From: Flavobacteriales bacterium
Lineage (GTDB): Bacteria > Bacteroidota > Bacteroidia > Flavobacteriales_F > PHOS-HE28
Direction: 5' to 3'
Assembly: GCA_016699575.1 (NCBI GenBank)
Contig: CP064979.1
Location: 1,488,001-1,552,000, forward strand
Length of the DNA stretch: 64,000 nt
Below are positions 24,428 through 31,968 of this stretch, in pieces (position 1 is the first letter of the stretch; every line of letters begins with the position of its first letter). The notes under the pieces are model-generated. The model was not told the DNA's origin and did not search any database. It was given only the letters and a program-made list of their open reading frames with translations. A program made the translations under genes and the position numbers.

Positions 24428-25105
24428 ATGTCGAAAAGGATAACGGCCTCTTTCCCCGACGATGCCGCGCTGCGCGTCGCAGTAGTGGGCCTTGGTGGCC
24501 TAGGATGCGCTGCGCTGCCACGCATGGGCCGCTGGCCGCTGGCCAAGCTCTCGCTTATTGATGGCGATCGTGTTGAAGAGCACAACCTCGACAACCAGGA
24601 ACTGTACGCGCCGATGGACATCGACGCATGGAAGGCGGAAGTGAGCGCAGCGTGGATGCGGCAGCTCCTGCCCGGGTCGACCATCGTTCCGCACAGTGTT
24701 TTCTTGGGCGCAGCGAATTCCGAGCATTTGCTGGCCGAGCACGACATCGTACTGGAATTCACGGACGACCTGCACGCCAAGCAGGCCATCGACAACGCCT
24801 GTGCTGCGCTGGCCATTCCCCTGGTGAGCGCCGGGGTGCACGCCAAGCAGGGCCAGGTGATCGCGCTGCACGGACCCGGTGCCGGGCACAAGCTCACGCG
24901 CAAGGATCTCTTTAGCGGACGGCCCGGCGGCGAGCAGGACGGATGCGATATGCGCAATGTTCCGCTTGAACTGCTGGACGATGTTGCGCGCCGTGCAGTG
25001 TCGTTGTGCCGCTCGCTGCTCTTGGGCGAACCTGTGGTGAACGGCCGCATCGAACTCCTGCACAAGGACCGTTGGACGATCATCGATCCACCGGTCATGG
25101 CCTGA
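24428..25105 (+). CDS. ThiF/MoeB-family adenylyltransferase
   Basis: MoeB activates the C-terminal Gly-Gly of MoaD as an acyl-adenylate so that it can receive sulfur. The 225-residue protein shows the nucleotide loop VVGLGGLGCAALPRM, then LIDGDRVEEHNLDNQ, and the FTDDLHAKQAIDNACAALAIPLVSAGVHAKQGQV core. It is a little short, and the two CxxC zinc motifs of classical MoeB are absent: only one Cys (GCDMRN) remains where the first pair should be. Its place at the head of the Mo-cofactor cluster with moaD supports a MoeB role. The start at 24428 follows the promoter box; the upstream TTG would add three residues. Confidence 0.8.
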   Translation: MSKRITASFPDDAALRVAVVGLGGLGCAALPRMGRWPLAKLSLIDGDRVEEHNLDNQELYAPMDIDAWKAEVSAAWMRQLLPGSTIVPHSVFLGAANSEHLLAEHDIVLEFTDDLHAKQAIDNACAALAIPLVSAGVHAKQGQVIALHGPGAGHKLTRKDLFSGRPGGEQDGCDMRNVPLELLDDVARRAVSLCRSLLLGEPVVNGRIELLHKDRWTIIDPPVMA

Positions 25106-25107
25106 CC

Positions 25108-25830
25108 ATGGACGCGTGGTGGTTCATAGCGCTCGTGGCGCTGGTCGCTTTCCTCTACTCCATGGTCGGTCATGGCGGTGCCAGCGGATACCTGGCGTTG
25201 ATGGCCATCGCTGGCGTGTCGATAACCGCTGCACGGCCAGCGGCTCTTGTGCTCAACTGCTGCGTCAGTACGATCGCCTACGTGCACTTCGCCCGCGCGG
25301 GGCACTTCTCTTGGAAGGTGTTCTGGCCCTTCGCGCTTCTGAGCGTTCCCATGGCCTGGCTCGGCTCACGGGTTGAACTCGACCCGATCCTCTACAAACG
25401 TTTGCTCGCCATTTGCCTGTTGGTCGCAGTGGCGCGTATGCTGGGGCTTTTCGGGAAGAAGCAGGTCGATCAACGGGCAGTACCGATCGTTGTTGCGGTG
25501 CTGATCGGTGCGGCGCTAGGACTGGTCTCGGGGTTGATAGGCATCGGTGGCGGCATCCTGCTCAGTCCCATTCTGTTGTTGGCGGGATGGGCCGATACCA
25601 AGACGACCGCGGGTGTTTCTGCGCTCTTCATTCTGGTGAACAGTTTGAGCGGGCTAGCTGGGCTATCCGGGTCGGGGCTGCCCAACATTGAATGGAGCTG
25701 GTTGTTGGCTGCACTGGCCGGTGGAGCATTGGGCAGTTGGATCGGTGCGGAGAAACTCTCGGCGGTGCGGCTGCGTCAGGCTTTAGGATTGGTCCTGCTG
25801 TTCGCATCCATCAAGCTCGTCCTGCCATGA
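25108..25830 (+). CDS. TauE/SafE family membrane transporter
   Basis: The 240-residue protein is almost entirely hydrophobic, with about seven or eight membrane segments. It has the duplicated TauE/SafE signature: FLYSMVGHGGASGYLALMAIAG in the first half, LGLVSGLIGIGGGILLSPILLL in the second, ending ALGSWIGAEKLSAVRLRQALG. The family moves anions such as sulfite or sulfoacetate. Located between moeB-like and moeA (2 bases from the first, 4-base overlap with the second), it may export sulfite or carry a sulfur or oxyanion linked to molybdoenzyme function. The substrate is not visible from sequence. Confidence 0.85.
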   Translation: MDAWWFIALVALVAFLYSMVGHGGASGYLALMAIAGVSITAARPAALVLNCCVSTIAYVHFARAGHFSWKVFWPFALLSVPMAWLGSRVELDPILYKRLLAICLLVAVARMLGLFGKKQVDQRAVPIVVAVLIGAALGLVSGLIGIGGGILLSPILLLAGWADTKTTAGVSALFILVNSLSGLAGLSGSGLPNIEWSWLLAALAGGALGSWIGAEKLSAVRLRQALGLVLLFASIKLVLP

Positions 25831-26999
25831 TCAGCGTGGAGGAAGCCCGCCGCATCATGATGGAGCATGTGCCCGTGCTGCCTTCACTGTTCCTATTTCC
25901 CGATGAAGTGAGCGGCTACTATCTCGCTGACGATGTTGTGGCCCCGTTCGACCATCCGCTCTTCGACATGAGCGCCGTGGACGGCTACGCGGTGCGTGGC
26001 GAACATCCATGGAGCGTCGTTGGCGAGGTAGCAGCTGGTGACGTTTTCAATGATGTGCTCGGTGATGGTGAGTGCGTGCGCATCTTCACCGGAGGACAGG
26101 TGCCTACAAGCGCGACCACAGTGGTGATGCAGGAGCGGTGCGCCCGCGATGGCAACACCGTGACATACACCGGCGCGCCTATCGTTCCGGGCGCGAACAT
26201 CCGGCGCCAAGCCGAGAGCATCCGCTCAGGTGAACTATTGCTGACGGCCGGCACCTTGCTGAACCCGGCCGCCATCGGAGCGATGACATCGGTTGGCGTG
26301 CATCAGGTGGAAGTGCGCCAGAAACCGCTGGTGAGCATCCTGCGCACGGGCGGCGAGTTCATCGATGCTGAAGGCGTGAAGCCCGGTCGCATCTTCAGCA
26401 GCAACGATCGGATGCTGGCCGCTGCATTGGATGAACAAGGCATGCTGGAAGAGCAGAGCCTCTTCACCTCCGGCGACGCCCTCAACGAACTGGTGCCGAT
26501 GATCCGAGCCGCCTTCGAAAACACCGATGTGCTCATCACAACAGGCGGCGCTTCCGTCGGTGAGCACGATCTGGTGCGCACCGCACTGGAACGTTCCGGT
26601 GCCACCATCCATTTCCATGGGGTAGCACAGAAACCCGGCAAACCCATGCTGTTCGCAACGTTGGGCAACAAGCCCGTGTTCGCGTTGCCCGGGAACCCGC
26701 GGGCCGTGCTCGTTCTCTTCCACGCGTATGTGCTGCCCTTCCTGCGCAAAATGCAGGGCGCGCACGATCCGTGGCCCCGCACCGAGCAACTACCCGTGTC
26801 GCACGCGCTCAACGTGAAAGGCGACCGCGCCGAGTTCCGCGCCGCCCACGTGCGCAATGGCCGTGTTACGCTGCTCACGGACGAGGGCTCGCACATGCTG
26901 CGCTCCCTCATTGAGGCCGACGCGCTCGCCTACCTGCCCCCCACGCAGCGCACCTGGAACGAGGGTGATCCCGTGGAGATCCACTACCTCACACGATGA
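25827..26999 (+). CDS. moeA: Molybdopterin molybdenumtransferase MoeA
   Basis: MoeA inserts molybdenum into adenylylated molybdopterin. The 390-residue protein shows the MoeA order: PLFDMSAVDGYAVRG, VGEVAAGDVF, RIFTGGQVPTSATTVVMQE, GANIRRQAESIRSGELLL, then the MoaB/Mog-like domain with RIFSSNDRMLAAALDEQG, TTGGASVGEHDLVRTALE, FHGVAQKPGKPMLFAT and FALPGNPRAVLV, and the C-terminal beta domain. The start at 25827 overlaps the transporter stop (ATGA). Length is normal. Confidence 0.95.
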   Translation: MISVEEARRIMMEHVPVLPSLFLFPDEVSGYYLADDVVAPFDHPLFDMSAVDGYAVRGEHPWSVVGEVAAGDVFNDVLGDGECVRIFTGGQVPTSATTVVMQERCARDGNTVTYTGAPIVPGANIRRQAESIRSGELLLTAGTLLNPAAIGAMTSVGVHQVEVRQKPLVSILRTGGEFIDAEGVKPGRIFSSNDRMLAAALDEQGMLEEQSLFTSGDALNELVPMIRAAFENTDVLITTGGASVGEHDLVRTALERSGATIHFHGVAQKPGKPMLFATLGNKPVFALPGNPRAVLVLFHAYVLPFLRKMQGAHDPWPRTEQLPVSHALNVKGDRAEFRAAHVRNGRVTLLTDEGSHMLRSLIEADALAYLPPTQRTWNEGDPVEIHYLTR

Positions 27000-27562
27000 T
27001 GGACCGCCAGTGGACCGGTGTTGTGCTGGCCGGCGGTCAGAGCAGCCGCATGGGCCGGGACAAGGCTTTGCTGGAGTTGGATGGTACCACCATGCTCGAT
27101 CATGCCATAGAACGCCTGCGCCCGCACTGCCGCGAGATCCTGGTGATCGGCGATCCGGACAAGTACGCACCGGAGCACGCCACCGTGGTCCCGGACGACC
27201 GGCCCGGCCTGGGTCCTTTGGGCGGACTTGTCACGGCGCTCCGGCATGCGCGTTATGTGCGCACGCTGGTGATCGCGTGCGACCTTCCCCATCTCAACGA
27301 CCGCCTGCTCTACCTGCTGAAGGCGGAACTGATCGGTGACCGCGATGCCGTGGTGCCCAACCACAGCGGCATGCTGGAACCGTTGGCCGCAGCGTACCAC
27401 CGTCATGCCATCGAAGCCTTCACCGCGCAACTGGACAAGGGCGAACTGAAAATGAGCAAGGCCTTGGATGCCGTTCGCACCGCCTATACCGACGTGGAAC
27501 CCGGTGAACAGGGTTGGCCCCCCGACCTCTTCCGGAACATCAACGCGCCGAGCGATCTTTGA
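26996..27562 (+). CDS. mobA: Molybdenum cofactor guanylyltransferase MobA
   Basis: MobA links GMP to molybdenum cofactor. The 188-residue protein opens with the nucleotide loop VVLAGGQSSRMGRDKALLELDG, continues with VPDDRPGLGPLGGLVTAL and the metal-binding ACDLPHLN, and ends with FRNINAPSDL, all diagnostic for MobA. It overlaps moeA by ATGA. Its presence implies the organism makes the guanine dinucleotide form used by DMSO-reductase-type enzymes such as formate dehydrogenases, which fits fdhD downstream. Confidence 0.93.
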   Translation: MMDRQWTGVVLAGGQSSRMGRDKALLELDGTTMLDHAIERLRPHCREILVIGDPDKYAPEHATVVPDDRPGLGPLGGLVTALRHARYVRTLVIACDLPHLNDRLLYLLKAELIGDRDAVVPNHSGMLEPLAAAYHRHAIEAFTAQLDKGELKMSKALDAVRTAYTDVEPGEQGWPPDLFRNINAPSDL

Positions 27563-27577
27563 AGCCCCGCTCCTATC

Positions 27578-27802
27578 ATGAAAGTGCTGCTGTTCGGGAT
27601 GATCGCCGAGAAGGCCGGGGCCGAAGCCTTGGAATGTTCAGCGCCCGATAGTGCCACATTGAAGAACGTGCTGGAGGAACGTATCGATGGCTTGTCCGCC
27701 ATGAGCTATGCCATTGCCATCGACCGGGTGATCGTGCATGACAACCGGGAACTGGCCGGGAACGAGGAAGTTGCGGTGCTACCACCGTTCGCAGGAGGAT
27801 GA
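27578..27802 (+). CDS. moaD: Molybdopterin synthase small subunit MoaD
   Basis: MoaD is the ubiquitin-like sulfur carrier of molybdopterin synthase. The 74-residue protein begins MKVLLFGMIAEKAGAEALE, contains the SYAIAIDRVIVHDN strand and ends in the required VLPPFAGG, whose last Gly forms the thiocarboxylate. It starts 15 bases after mobA and overlaps moaE by ATGA. Confidence 0.93.
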   Translation: MKVLLFGMIAEKAGAEALECSAPDSATLKNVLEERIDGLSAMSYAIAIDRVIVHDNRELAGNEEVAVLPPFAGG

Positions 27803-28266
27803 GCGATCCGAAACCCCATCGCAAGCGCGACATCTTCGTTGACGGTGCCATTGCTCCGGCATTCGTGGCGGAGAGCATCGCCAAGCATGCGACCCGCACG
27901 GACATTGGTGCGCACGAGATCTTCCTCGGCCAGGTGCGCGCGGATGTCATTCCGGGCTTGACCCGGGATCGCGTTAGTGCCATCGAGTACACCGCTTATC
28001 GCGACATGGCCAACGACCAGATGACCAGCATCCGGGAAGAGGCCTTCGCGAAGTGGCCGACCATGACCTGTCTGCACGTTCATCACAGTTTAGGGACGAT
28101 CAACGCGGGGGACCTCTGCTTCATGGTCTTCGCGAGCGCGCCGCACAGGCAACAAGCCCGCGAAGCGGTGGCCTTCGTTACCGATGAAGTGAAGAAGCGG
28201 TTGCCGATCTTCGGCAAGGAGATCTTTGAGGGTGGCGGGCATGTATGGAAACGGAACCAAGGGTGA
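27799..28266 (+). CDS. moaE: Molybdopterin synthase large subunit MoaE
   Basis: MoaE is the catalytic subunit that turns cyclic pyranopterin into molybdopterin. The 155-residue protein shows HEIFLGQVR, SAIEYTAYRDMA, HSLGTINAGDLCFMVFASAPHR and the Lys-rich end VKKRLPIFGKEIFEGGGHVWKRN. Between GQVR and SAIEYTAY, residues 50-58 (VIPGLTRDR) come from a palindromic repeat (27946-27970); normal MoaE has a shorter turn here. Its stop codon lies inside the first arm of the next repeat (28263). Confidence 0.93.
   Translation: MSDPKPHRKRDIFVDGAIAPAFVAESIAKHATRTDIGAHEIFLGQVRADVIPGLTRDRVSAIEYTAYRDMANDQMTSIREEAFAKWPTMTCLHVHHSLGTINAGDLCFMVFASAPHRQQAREAVAFVTDEVKKRLPIFGKEIFEGGGHVWKRNQG
27946..27970. repeat. 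CCGGGCTTGACCCGGG-type palindrome inside moaE
   Basis: GTCATTCCGGGCTTGACCCGGGATC has arms ATTCCGGG and CCCGGGAT around CTTGA. It is in frame in moaE. I recall this word as a very widespread dispersed palindrome whose translation VKPGMT appears on the other strand, and that is exactly what the minus strand reads here. Confidence 0.65.
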
Positions 28267-28347
28267 ATGGTCATTGGTGAACAGCGAATGGATGTTCCAC
28301 TCTTCCCAGCCGTAGCGACCATCCACCAATGACAATTCGCCATTCAC
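28263..28347. repeat. GTGAATGG-type inverted repeat, family H
   Basis: The left arm (GTGAATGGTCATTGGTGAAC..., 28263-28291) and the right arm (...CACCAATGACAATTCGCCATTCAC, 28324-28347) are inverted copies built from GTGAATGG and CATTGGTG words. The element occupies the whole moaE-moaC gap. Confidence 0.65.
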
Positions 28348-28354
28348 TTCGTCC

Positions 28355-29272
28355 ATGATCGACATCACACACAAACCCACCACGCTCCGCGTAGCCACGG
28401 CCGAAGCCACCGTGCAAGTAAGCGCCGCCGCGACCATCGCCGCCGTGAAGGAGAAGCGCGTGCCAAAAGGTGATGTGCTGGAGGCCGCGCGGGTTGCCGC
28501 GTTGTTCGGCGTGAAGAAGACGCATGAGCTCATCCCGGACTGCCACCCATTGCCCGTTGAGCACGCCGTGGTGTCGTTCGATGTACGCGACTTGTCCATC
28601 GTCGTCACGGTGAAGGTGAAGACCATCTACCGCACCGGCGTGGAGGTGGAAGCCATGCACGGCGCGAGCGTGGCCGCGCTCACCATCTACGACATGCTGA
28701 AGCCCATCGACAAGGGCATCAGCATAGAGCGCATCCGGCTCGTTGAGAAGAAGGGCGGCAAGAGCGATTGGAAGGATGCCTTCGACAAAGCGCCGAGCGC
28801 CGCCGTGCTGGTCATCAGCGACGGAGTGGCCAGCGGGCAGAAGGAAGACAAGGCCGGAGCAACGATCACAGAACGCCTGAAGAAGCTCGGTGTGGAGGTC
28901 ACGGCGCAAGGAGTTGTGGCGGACGAACCGGATGCCATAGCTGCGCAGGTGCGAGCTTGGGCAACGCAAGGCCTCGACCTGATAGTCACCACCGGCGGCA
29001 CAGGACTCTCGCCGCGCGACCGCACACCCGAAGCCCTTGCCCCCATCCTCGACCGCGAGGTGCCCGGCATCATGGAAGCAGCGCGCGCCCATGGACAGGA
29101 ACGCATGCCTTGGGCCATGATGAGCCGTGGTGTGGCGGGCATGATCGGTCGAACGCTGGTGATCACGCTGCCCGGCTCAACACGCGGCGCGCAAGAGACT
29201 ATGGATGCGCTGTTCCCATTCGTGCTGCACGTGGTAAAGGTGCAGGAGCATGCGTTCAGGCATGGGCACTAG
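28355..29272 (+). CDS. Bifunctional MoaC-MoaB molybdenum cofactor protein
   Basis: The 305-residue protein fuses cyclic pyranopterin monophosphate synthase (MoaC, residues about 1-150) to a MoaB/Mog-type molybdopterin adenylyltransferase (about 153-305). The MoaC half shows TTLRVATAEATV, KGDVLEAARVAALFGVKKTHELIPDCHPLP and VEVEAMHGASVAALTIYDMLK. The MoaB half shows AAVLVISDGVASGQKEDKAG, VTTGGTGLSPRDRTPEAL, MSRGVAGMIGRTLVITLPGSTRGAQETM. Both active sites look intact. Such fusions occur in Bacteroidota. The following gene starts 11 bases before its stop. Confidence 0.93.
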   Translation: MIDITHKPTTLRVATAEATVQVSAAATIAAVKEKRVPKGDVLEAARVAALFGVKKTHELIPDCHPLPVEHAVVSFDVRDLSIVVTVKVKTIYRTGVEVEAMHGASVAALTIYDMLKPIDKGISIERIRLVEKKGGKSDWKDAFDKAPSAAVLVISDGVASGQKEDKAGATITERLKKLGVEVTAQGVVADEPDAIAAQVRAWATQGLDLIVTTGGTGLSPRDRTPEALAPILDREVPGIMEAARAHGQERMPWAMMSRGVAGMIGRTLVITLPGSTRGAQETMDALFPFVLHVVKVQEHAFRHGH

Positions 29273-30170
29273 GAACCTCCACAGGGCCGCGCATCATGTC
29301 CTGCTCTGGCTCGGGGTCGTGGTCACCGTGAGCTGTTCCTCCCGCAATCGCACTTTCCGCATTCCGACAATCGACAACAACGTTTGCAAGCGTCTCAGCG
29401 GCGAAGCCGTGTATTACGCCGTGTTCGTTGACTCCAAGTCGACAGGGCCTTGGTCCGCGCATGACATCCGCAGCACGCTCGACTCGATCCGCGTTGCCAT
29501 GGATTGGATAGAGGGCCAAGCTGCCGCACGGGGTTTCAGGCTCAAGGTCGAAGTTGTGGCACATCAACAGGACGGCATCATGCCTGTGAAAGTCGACCTG
29601 TCGAAGAAGAGCTTGGAGAAAACCCTGCTCGGACCGAATGGAGAGAGGGCCATGGACAACTGGGCAGAAAAAGCCGCGCGTCAGGTGGCAGCAACGATAC
29701 CGCCTGACACCTCCACGATCACAAGGACGAAGAACAACCCAACGAACACGGAGCGTTTGATCGCACGCATACGGGATGTTCATGCGGTGGACAACGTCGC
29801 CCTTTTCTTCATGGTGAACAACTACTACAAGGAGGACCTATCTGTAGTCCTCCATGCCGGACAGAATGACAAGGTCGAGTACGGTGTGCAGAGCTATAAA
29901 AGGCCTTCCGTGATCGCTCACGAATTCTTGCACCTCTTCGGTGCGTTGGACCTCTATGTAACGCCGTTCGACAAGAAGCGCGCGATGCGCAAACGCAAGG
30001 AGTTCGCCATGCAAGAGTTCCCAAAGGAGATCATGGCCTTTGCCGAGCGTGATCTAGACTCGTTGGAGATCGGTCCGCTCACAGAGTACTTGGTCGGCTG
30101 GAAACCGGAACTCGACCCGCGCTACATCCGCATGATCACAGGAAAGAAGATCCGTGTCGTGAAGTACTGA
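29262..30170 (+). CDS. Zincin-like lipoprotein of unknown function
   Basis: The 302-residue protein has a lipoprotein signal (LLWLGVVVTVSC) and a metalloprotease motif HEFLHLFGALDLY (His220, Glu221, His224), matching HExxHxxGxxD zincins. Other parts (DNVALFFMVNNYYKEDLS) are unfamiliar. It could be an inactive or substrate-specific envelope protease. The start at 29262 overlaps the moaCB gene by 11 bases; an ATG 12 bases earlier is possible. It sits at the end of the Mo-cofactor operon with no obvious functional link. Confidence 0.65.
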   Translation: MGTRNLHRAAHHVLLWLGVVVTVSCSSRNRTFRIPTIDNNVCKRLSGEAVYYAVFVDSKSTGPWSAHDIRSTLDSIRVAMDWIEGQAAARGFRLKVEVVAHQQDGIMPVKVDLSKKSLEKTLLGPNGERAMDNWAEKAARQVAATIPPDTSTITRTKNNPTNTERLIARIRDVHAVDNVALFFMVNNYYKEDLSVVLHAGQNDKVEYGVQSYKRPSVIAHEFLHLFGALDLYVTPFDKKRAMRKRKEFAMQEFPKEIMAFAERDLDSLEIGPLTEYLVGWKPELDPRYIRMITGKKIRVVKY

Positions 30171-30239
30171 TCGGGCCGTGTTGCGCACGGGTGGAGAATG
30201 GCATACGGTCCGGTGACCCACACTCCAGGCGCTCCAGGT

Positions 30240-31235
30240 TCACCCCCCAATGCTCACCATCGGCCTTTCGCTGAGGTCGTGCAGCACCTCTTCCTGCTTT
30301 TCCGGTTTGAACGGTGGTAATCCACCGAGCATGACGTGTTTCGCCAGCACGTTCCCTTCGACCAGCGACCCGATGTCCTCTCCCCTTCTCAGCGCGGACA
30401 GCAAGTCGGTCTCCTCGCGGGCAAAGAGGCAGTTGCGCATCTTTCCCTCCGCCGTTAGCCGCAAGCGATCGCAGTCGCCACAGAACGGTTCCGTCACCGT
30501 GCTGATGACAGCGAAGGTGCCGGGCCAATCGGCCACGCGGTAGGCCTTGGCGGTGCTGTGCTTGTCGTCGCTCAGTTTTGCGAACGAATGCACGCTGCCG
30601 ATGTGGCCGAGCATCTCGGCGTAGGTGTAGACGCGCTCCCGTCCCCAGTGATTGCCGGCGAAGGGCATGAACTCGATGAAACGCACATGCACCGAGTAGG
30701 AACGCGTGAATTCCACGAAGCGCAGGATCTCGTCATCGTTCATGCCGCGCATCACGACCATGTTCACCTTCACGCGAAGGCCACGCTCCAGCGCCTGTAG
30801 AATGTTCGCGTGCACCTTGTCGAACCCGTCGCGGCGGGTGATGCGCTTGAACCGATCGGCATCGAACGTGTCGAGGCTGATGTTGATGCTCTTGAGCCCC
30901 GCGTCGATCAAGCCGTCGAGGTGCTTGTCCAGCGACATGGCATTGGTGGTGAGCCCCAACGAAACGCCAAGCTGCGACATGTCGCACACGATGTCCACGG
31001 CATCGGGCCGCACCAAGGGCTCGCCTCCTGTGAGGCGGATCTTGGTGATGCCATATCGCTCGACGAAGAGCCTGGCGATGGTCGCGATCTCTTCACGCGT
31101 CATCAGTTCCTCGCGCTGCAGGAAGTGCTGGTCCTCCGGCATGCAGTAGGTGCAGCGCAGGTCGCACTTGTCCACGATGCTGATGCGCAGGCTGCGGTGC
31201 GTGCGGCCGTGCTTGTCGTTGAGATCCGTCTTCAC
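30240..31235 (-). CDS. moaA: GTP 3',8-cyclase MoaA
   Basis: MoaA is the radical SAM enzyme that starts molybdopterin synthesis from GTP. The 331-residue protein shows the radical SAM cluster Cys24, Cys28, Cys31 (CDLRCTYCMPE), KIRLTGGEPLVR, SINISLDTFDADRFKRITRR, the second cluster ligands FCGDCDRLRLTAEGKMRNCLF, and the C-terminal SIGG that the activity needs. It starts with GTG at 31235, just after a TAACTTG box. It is convergent to the rest of the Mo-cofactor cluster. Confidence 0.94.
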   Translation of the reverse strand: MKTDLNDKHGRTHRSLRISIVDKCDLRCTYCMPEDQHFLQREELMTREEIATIARLFVERYGITKIRLTGGEPLVRPDAVDIVCDMSQLGVSLGLTTNAMSLDKHLDGLIDAGLKSINISLDTFDADRFKRITRRDGFDKVHANILQALERGLRVKVNMVVMRGMNDDEILRFVEFTRSYSVHVRFIEFMPFAGNHWGRERVYTYAEMLGHIGSVHSFAKLSDDKHSTAKAYRVADWPGTFAVISTVTEPFCGDCDRLRLTAEGKMRNCLFAREETDLLSALRRGEDIGSLVEGNVLAKHVMLGGLPPFKPEKQEEVLHDLSERPMVSIGG

Positions 31236-31240
31236 GACCG

Positions 31241-31247
31241 CAAGTTA
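31241..31247 (-). promoter_or_regulatory. TAACTTG promoter box of moaA
   Basis: Read leftward, TAACTTG lies 5 bases before the GTG start of moaA, the same word and almost the same spacing as before the moeB-like gene at 24415. Confidence 0.4.
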
Positions 31248-31266
31248 CCTTGGCGCATGACCCATG

Positions 31267-31346
31267 TGCTCATGTGTCCATGTGTCCATGTGTCCATGTG
31301 TCCATGTGTCCATGTGTCCATGTGCTCATGTGTCCATTTGTCCACG
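31267..31346. repeat. 8-bp tandem repeat (TGTCCATG)n, family A
   Basis: Six perfect tandem copies of TGTCCATG run from 31275 to 31322. A variant TGCTCATG lies on each side and two degenerate copies follow (TGTCCATT, TGTCCACG). The array lies between divergent moaA and tag and ends 22 bases before the tag start codon. Confidence 0.9.
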
Positions 31347-31368
31347 AGCACATGAAACACAATGACAC

Positions 31369-31932
31369 ATGAAGGACCTCGTGCGCTGCGGCTGGTGCCT
31401 GAAGGACGACATCTACATGCACTACCATGATACCGTATGGGGCTTCCCAGAAAAGGACGATCGCAAGCTGTTCGCGAAGCTGTGCCTCGACGGCGCGCAA
31501 GCGGGCCTCAGCTGGTACACCATCCTCATCCGCACCGAGGGCTATGCGAAGGCGTTCGACAACTGGGACGCGGAGAAGATCGCGCGGTACACGCCGAAGA
31601 AGGTCGACAAGCTGCTGCTGGACCCGGGCATCATCCGCAACCGGCAGAAAGTGGAGAGCGTGGTCAAGAATGCGAAGGCCTATCTGAAGATCATGGAAAG
31701 CGGCAAGGGCTCGTTCCGCGACTTCCTCTGGAAACACGTGGACCACACGACGATCGTGAACCAGTGGACGGCCATGGGGCAAGTACCCGCGCGCACTCCG
31801 ATCAGCGATGCGATGAGCAAGGACCTCCAAAAGGCCGGTTTCAGCTTTGTGGGCAGCACCATCGTTTACGCCTTCATGCAAGCGTGCGGCATGGTGGACG
31901 ACCACCTGGTGGCGTGCTGGCGACGCCAGTGA
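31369..31932 (+). CDS. tag: DNA-3-methyladenine glycosylase I
   Basis: Tag removes 3-methyladenine from alkylated DNA. The 187-residue protein shows RCGWCLKDDIYMHYHDTVWGFP, DGAQAGLSWYTILIRTEGYAKAFDNWD, and the C-terminal DLQKAGFSFVGSTIVYAFMQACGMVDDHLVAC; the Cys and His residues that bind zinc at the two ends are present. Length is normal. The 8-bp tandem array directly upstream could affect its expression. Confidence 0.92.
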   Translation: MKDLVRCGWCLKDDIYMHYHDTVWGFPEKDDRKLFAKLCLDGAQAGLSWYTILIRTEGYAKAFDNWDAEKIARYTPKKVDKLLLDPGIIRNRQKVESVVKNAKAYLKIMESGKGSFRDFLWKHVDHTTIVNQWTAMGQVPARTPISDAMSKDLQKAGFSFVGSTIVYAFMQACGMVDDHLVACWRRQ

Positions 31933-31968
31933 ACGGTGCGGCCGAAGGCGATCTGCGAGATTTGGGGC

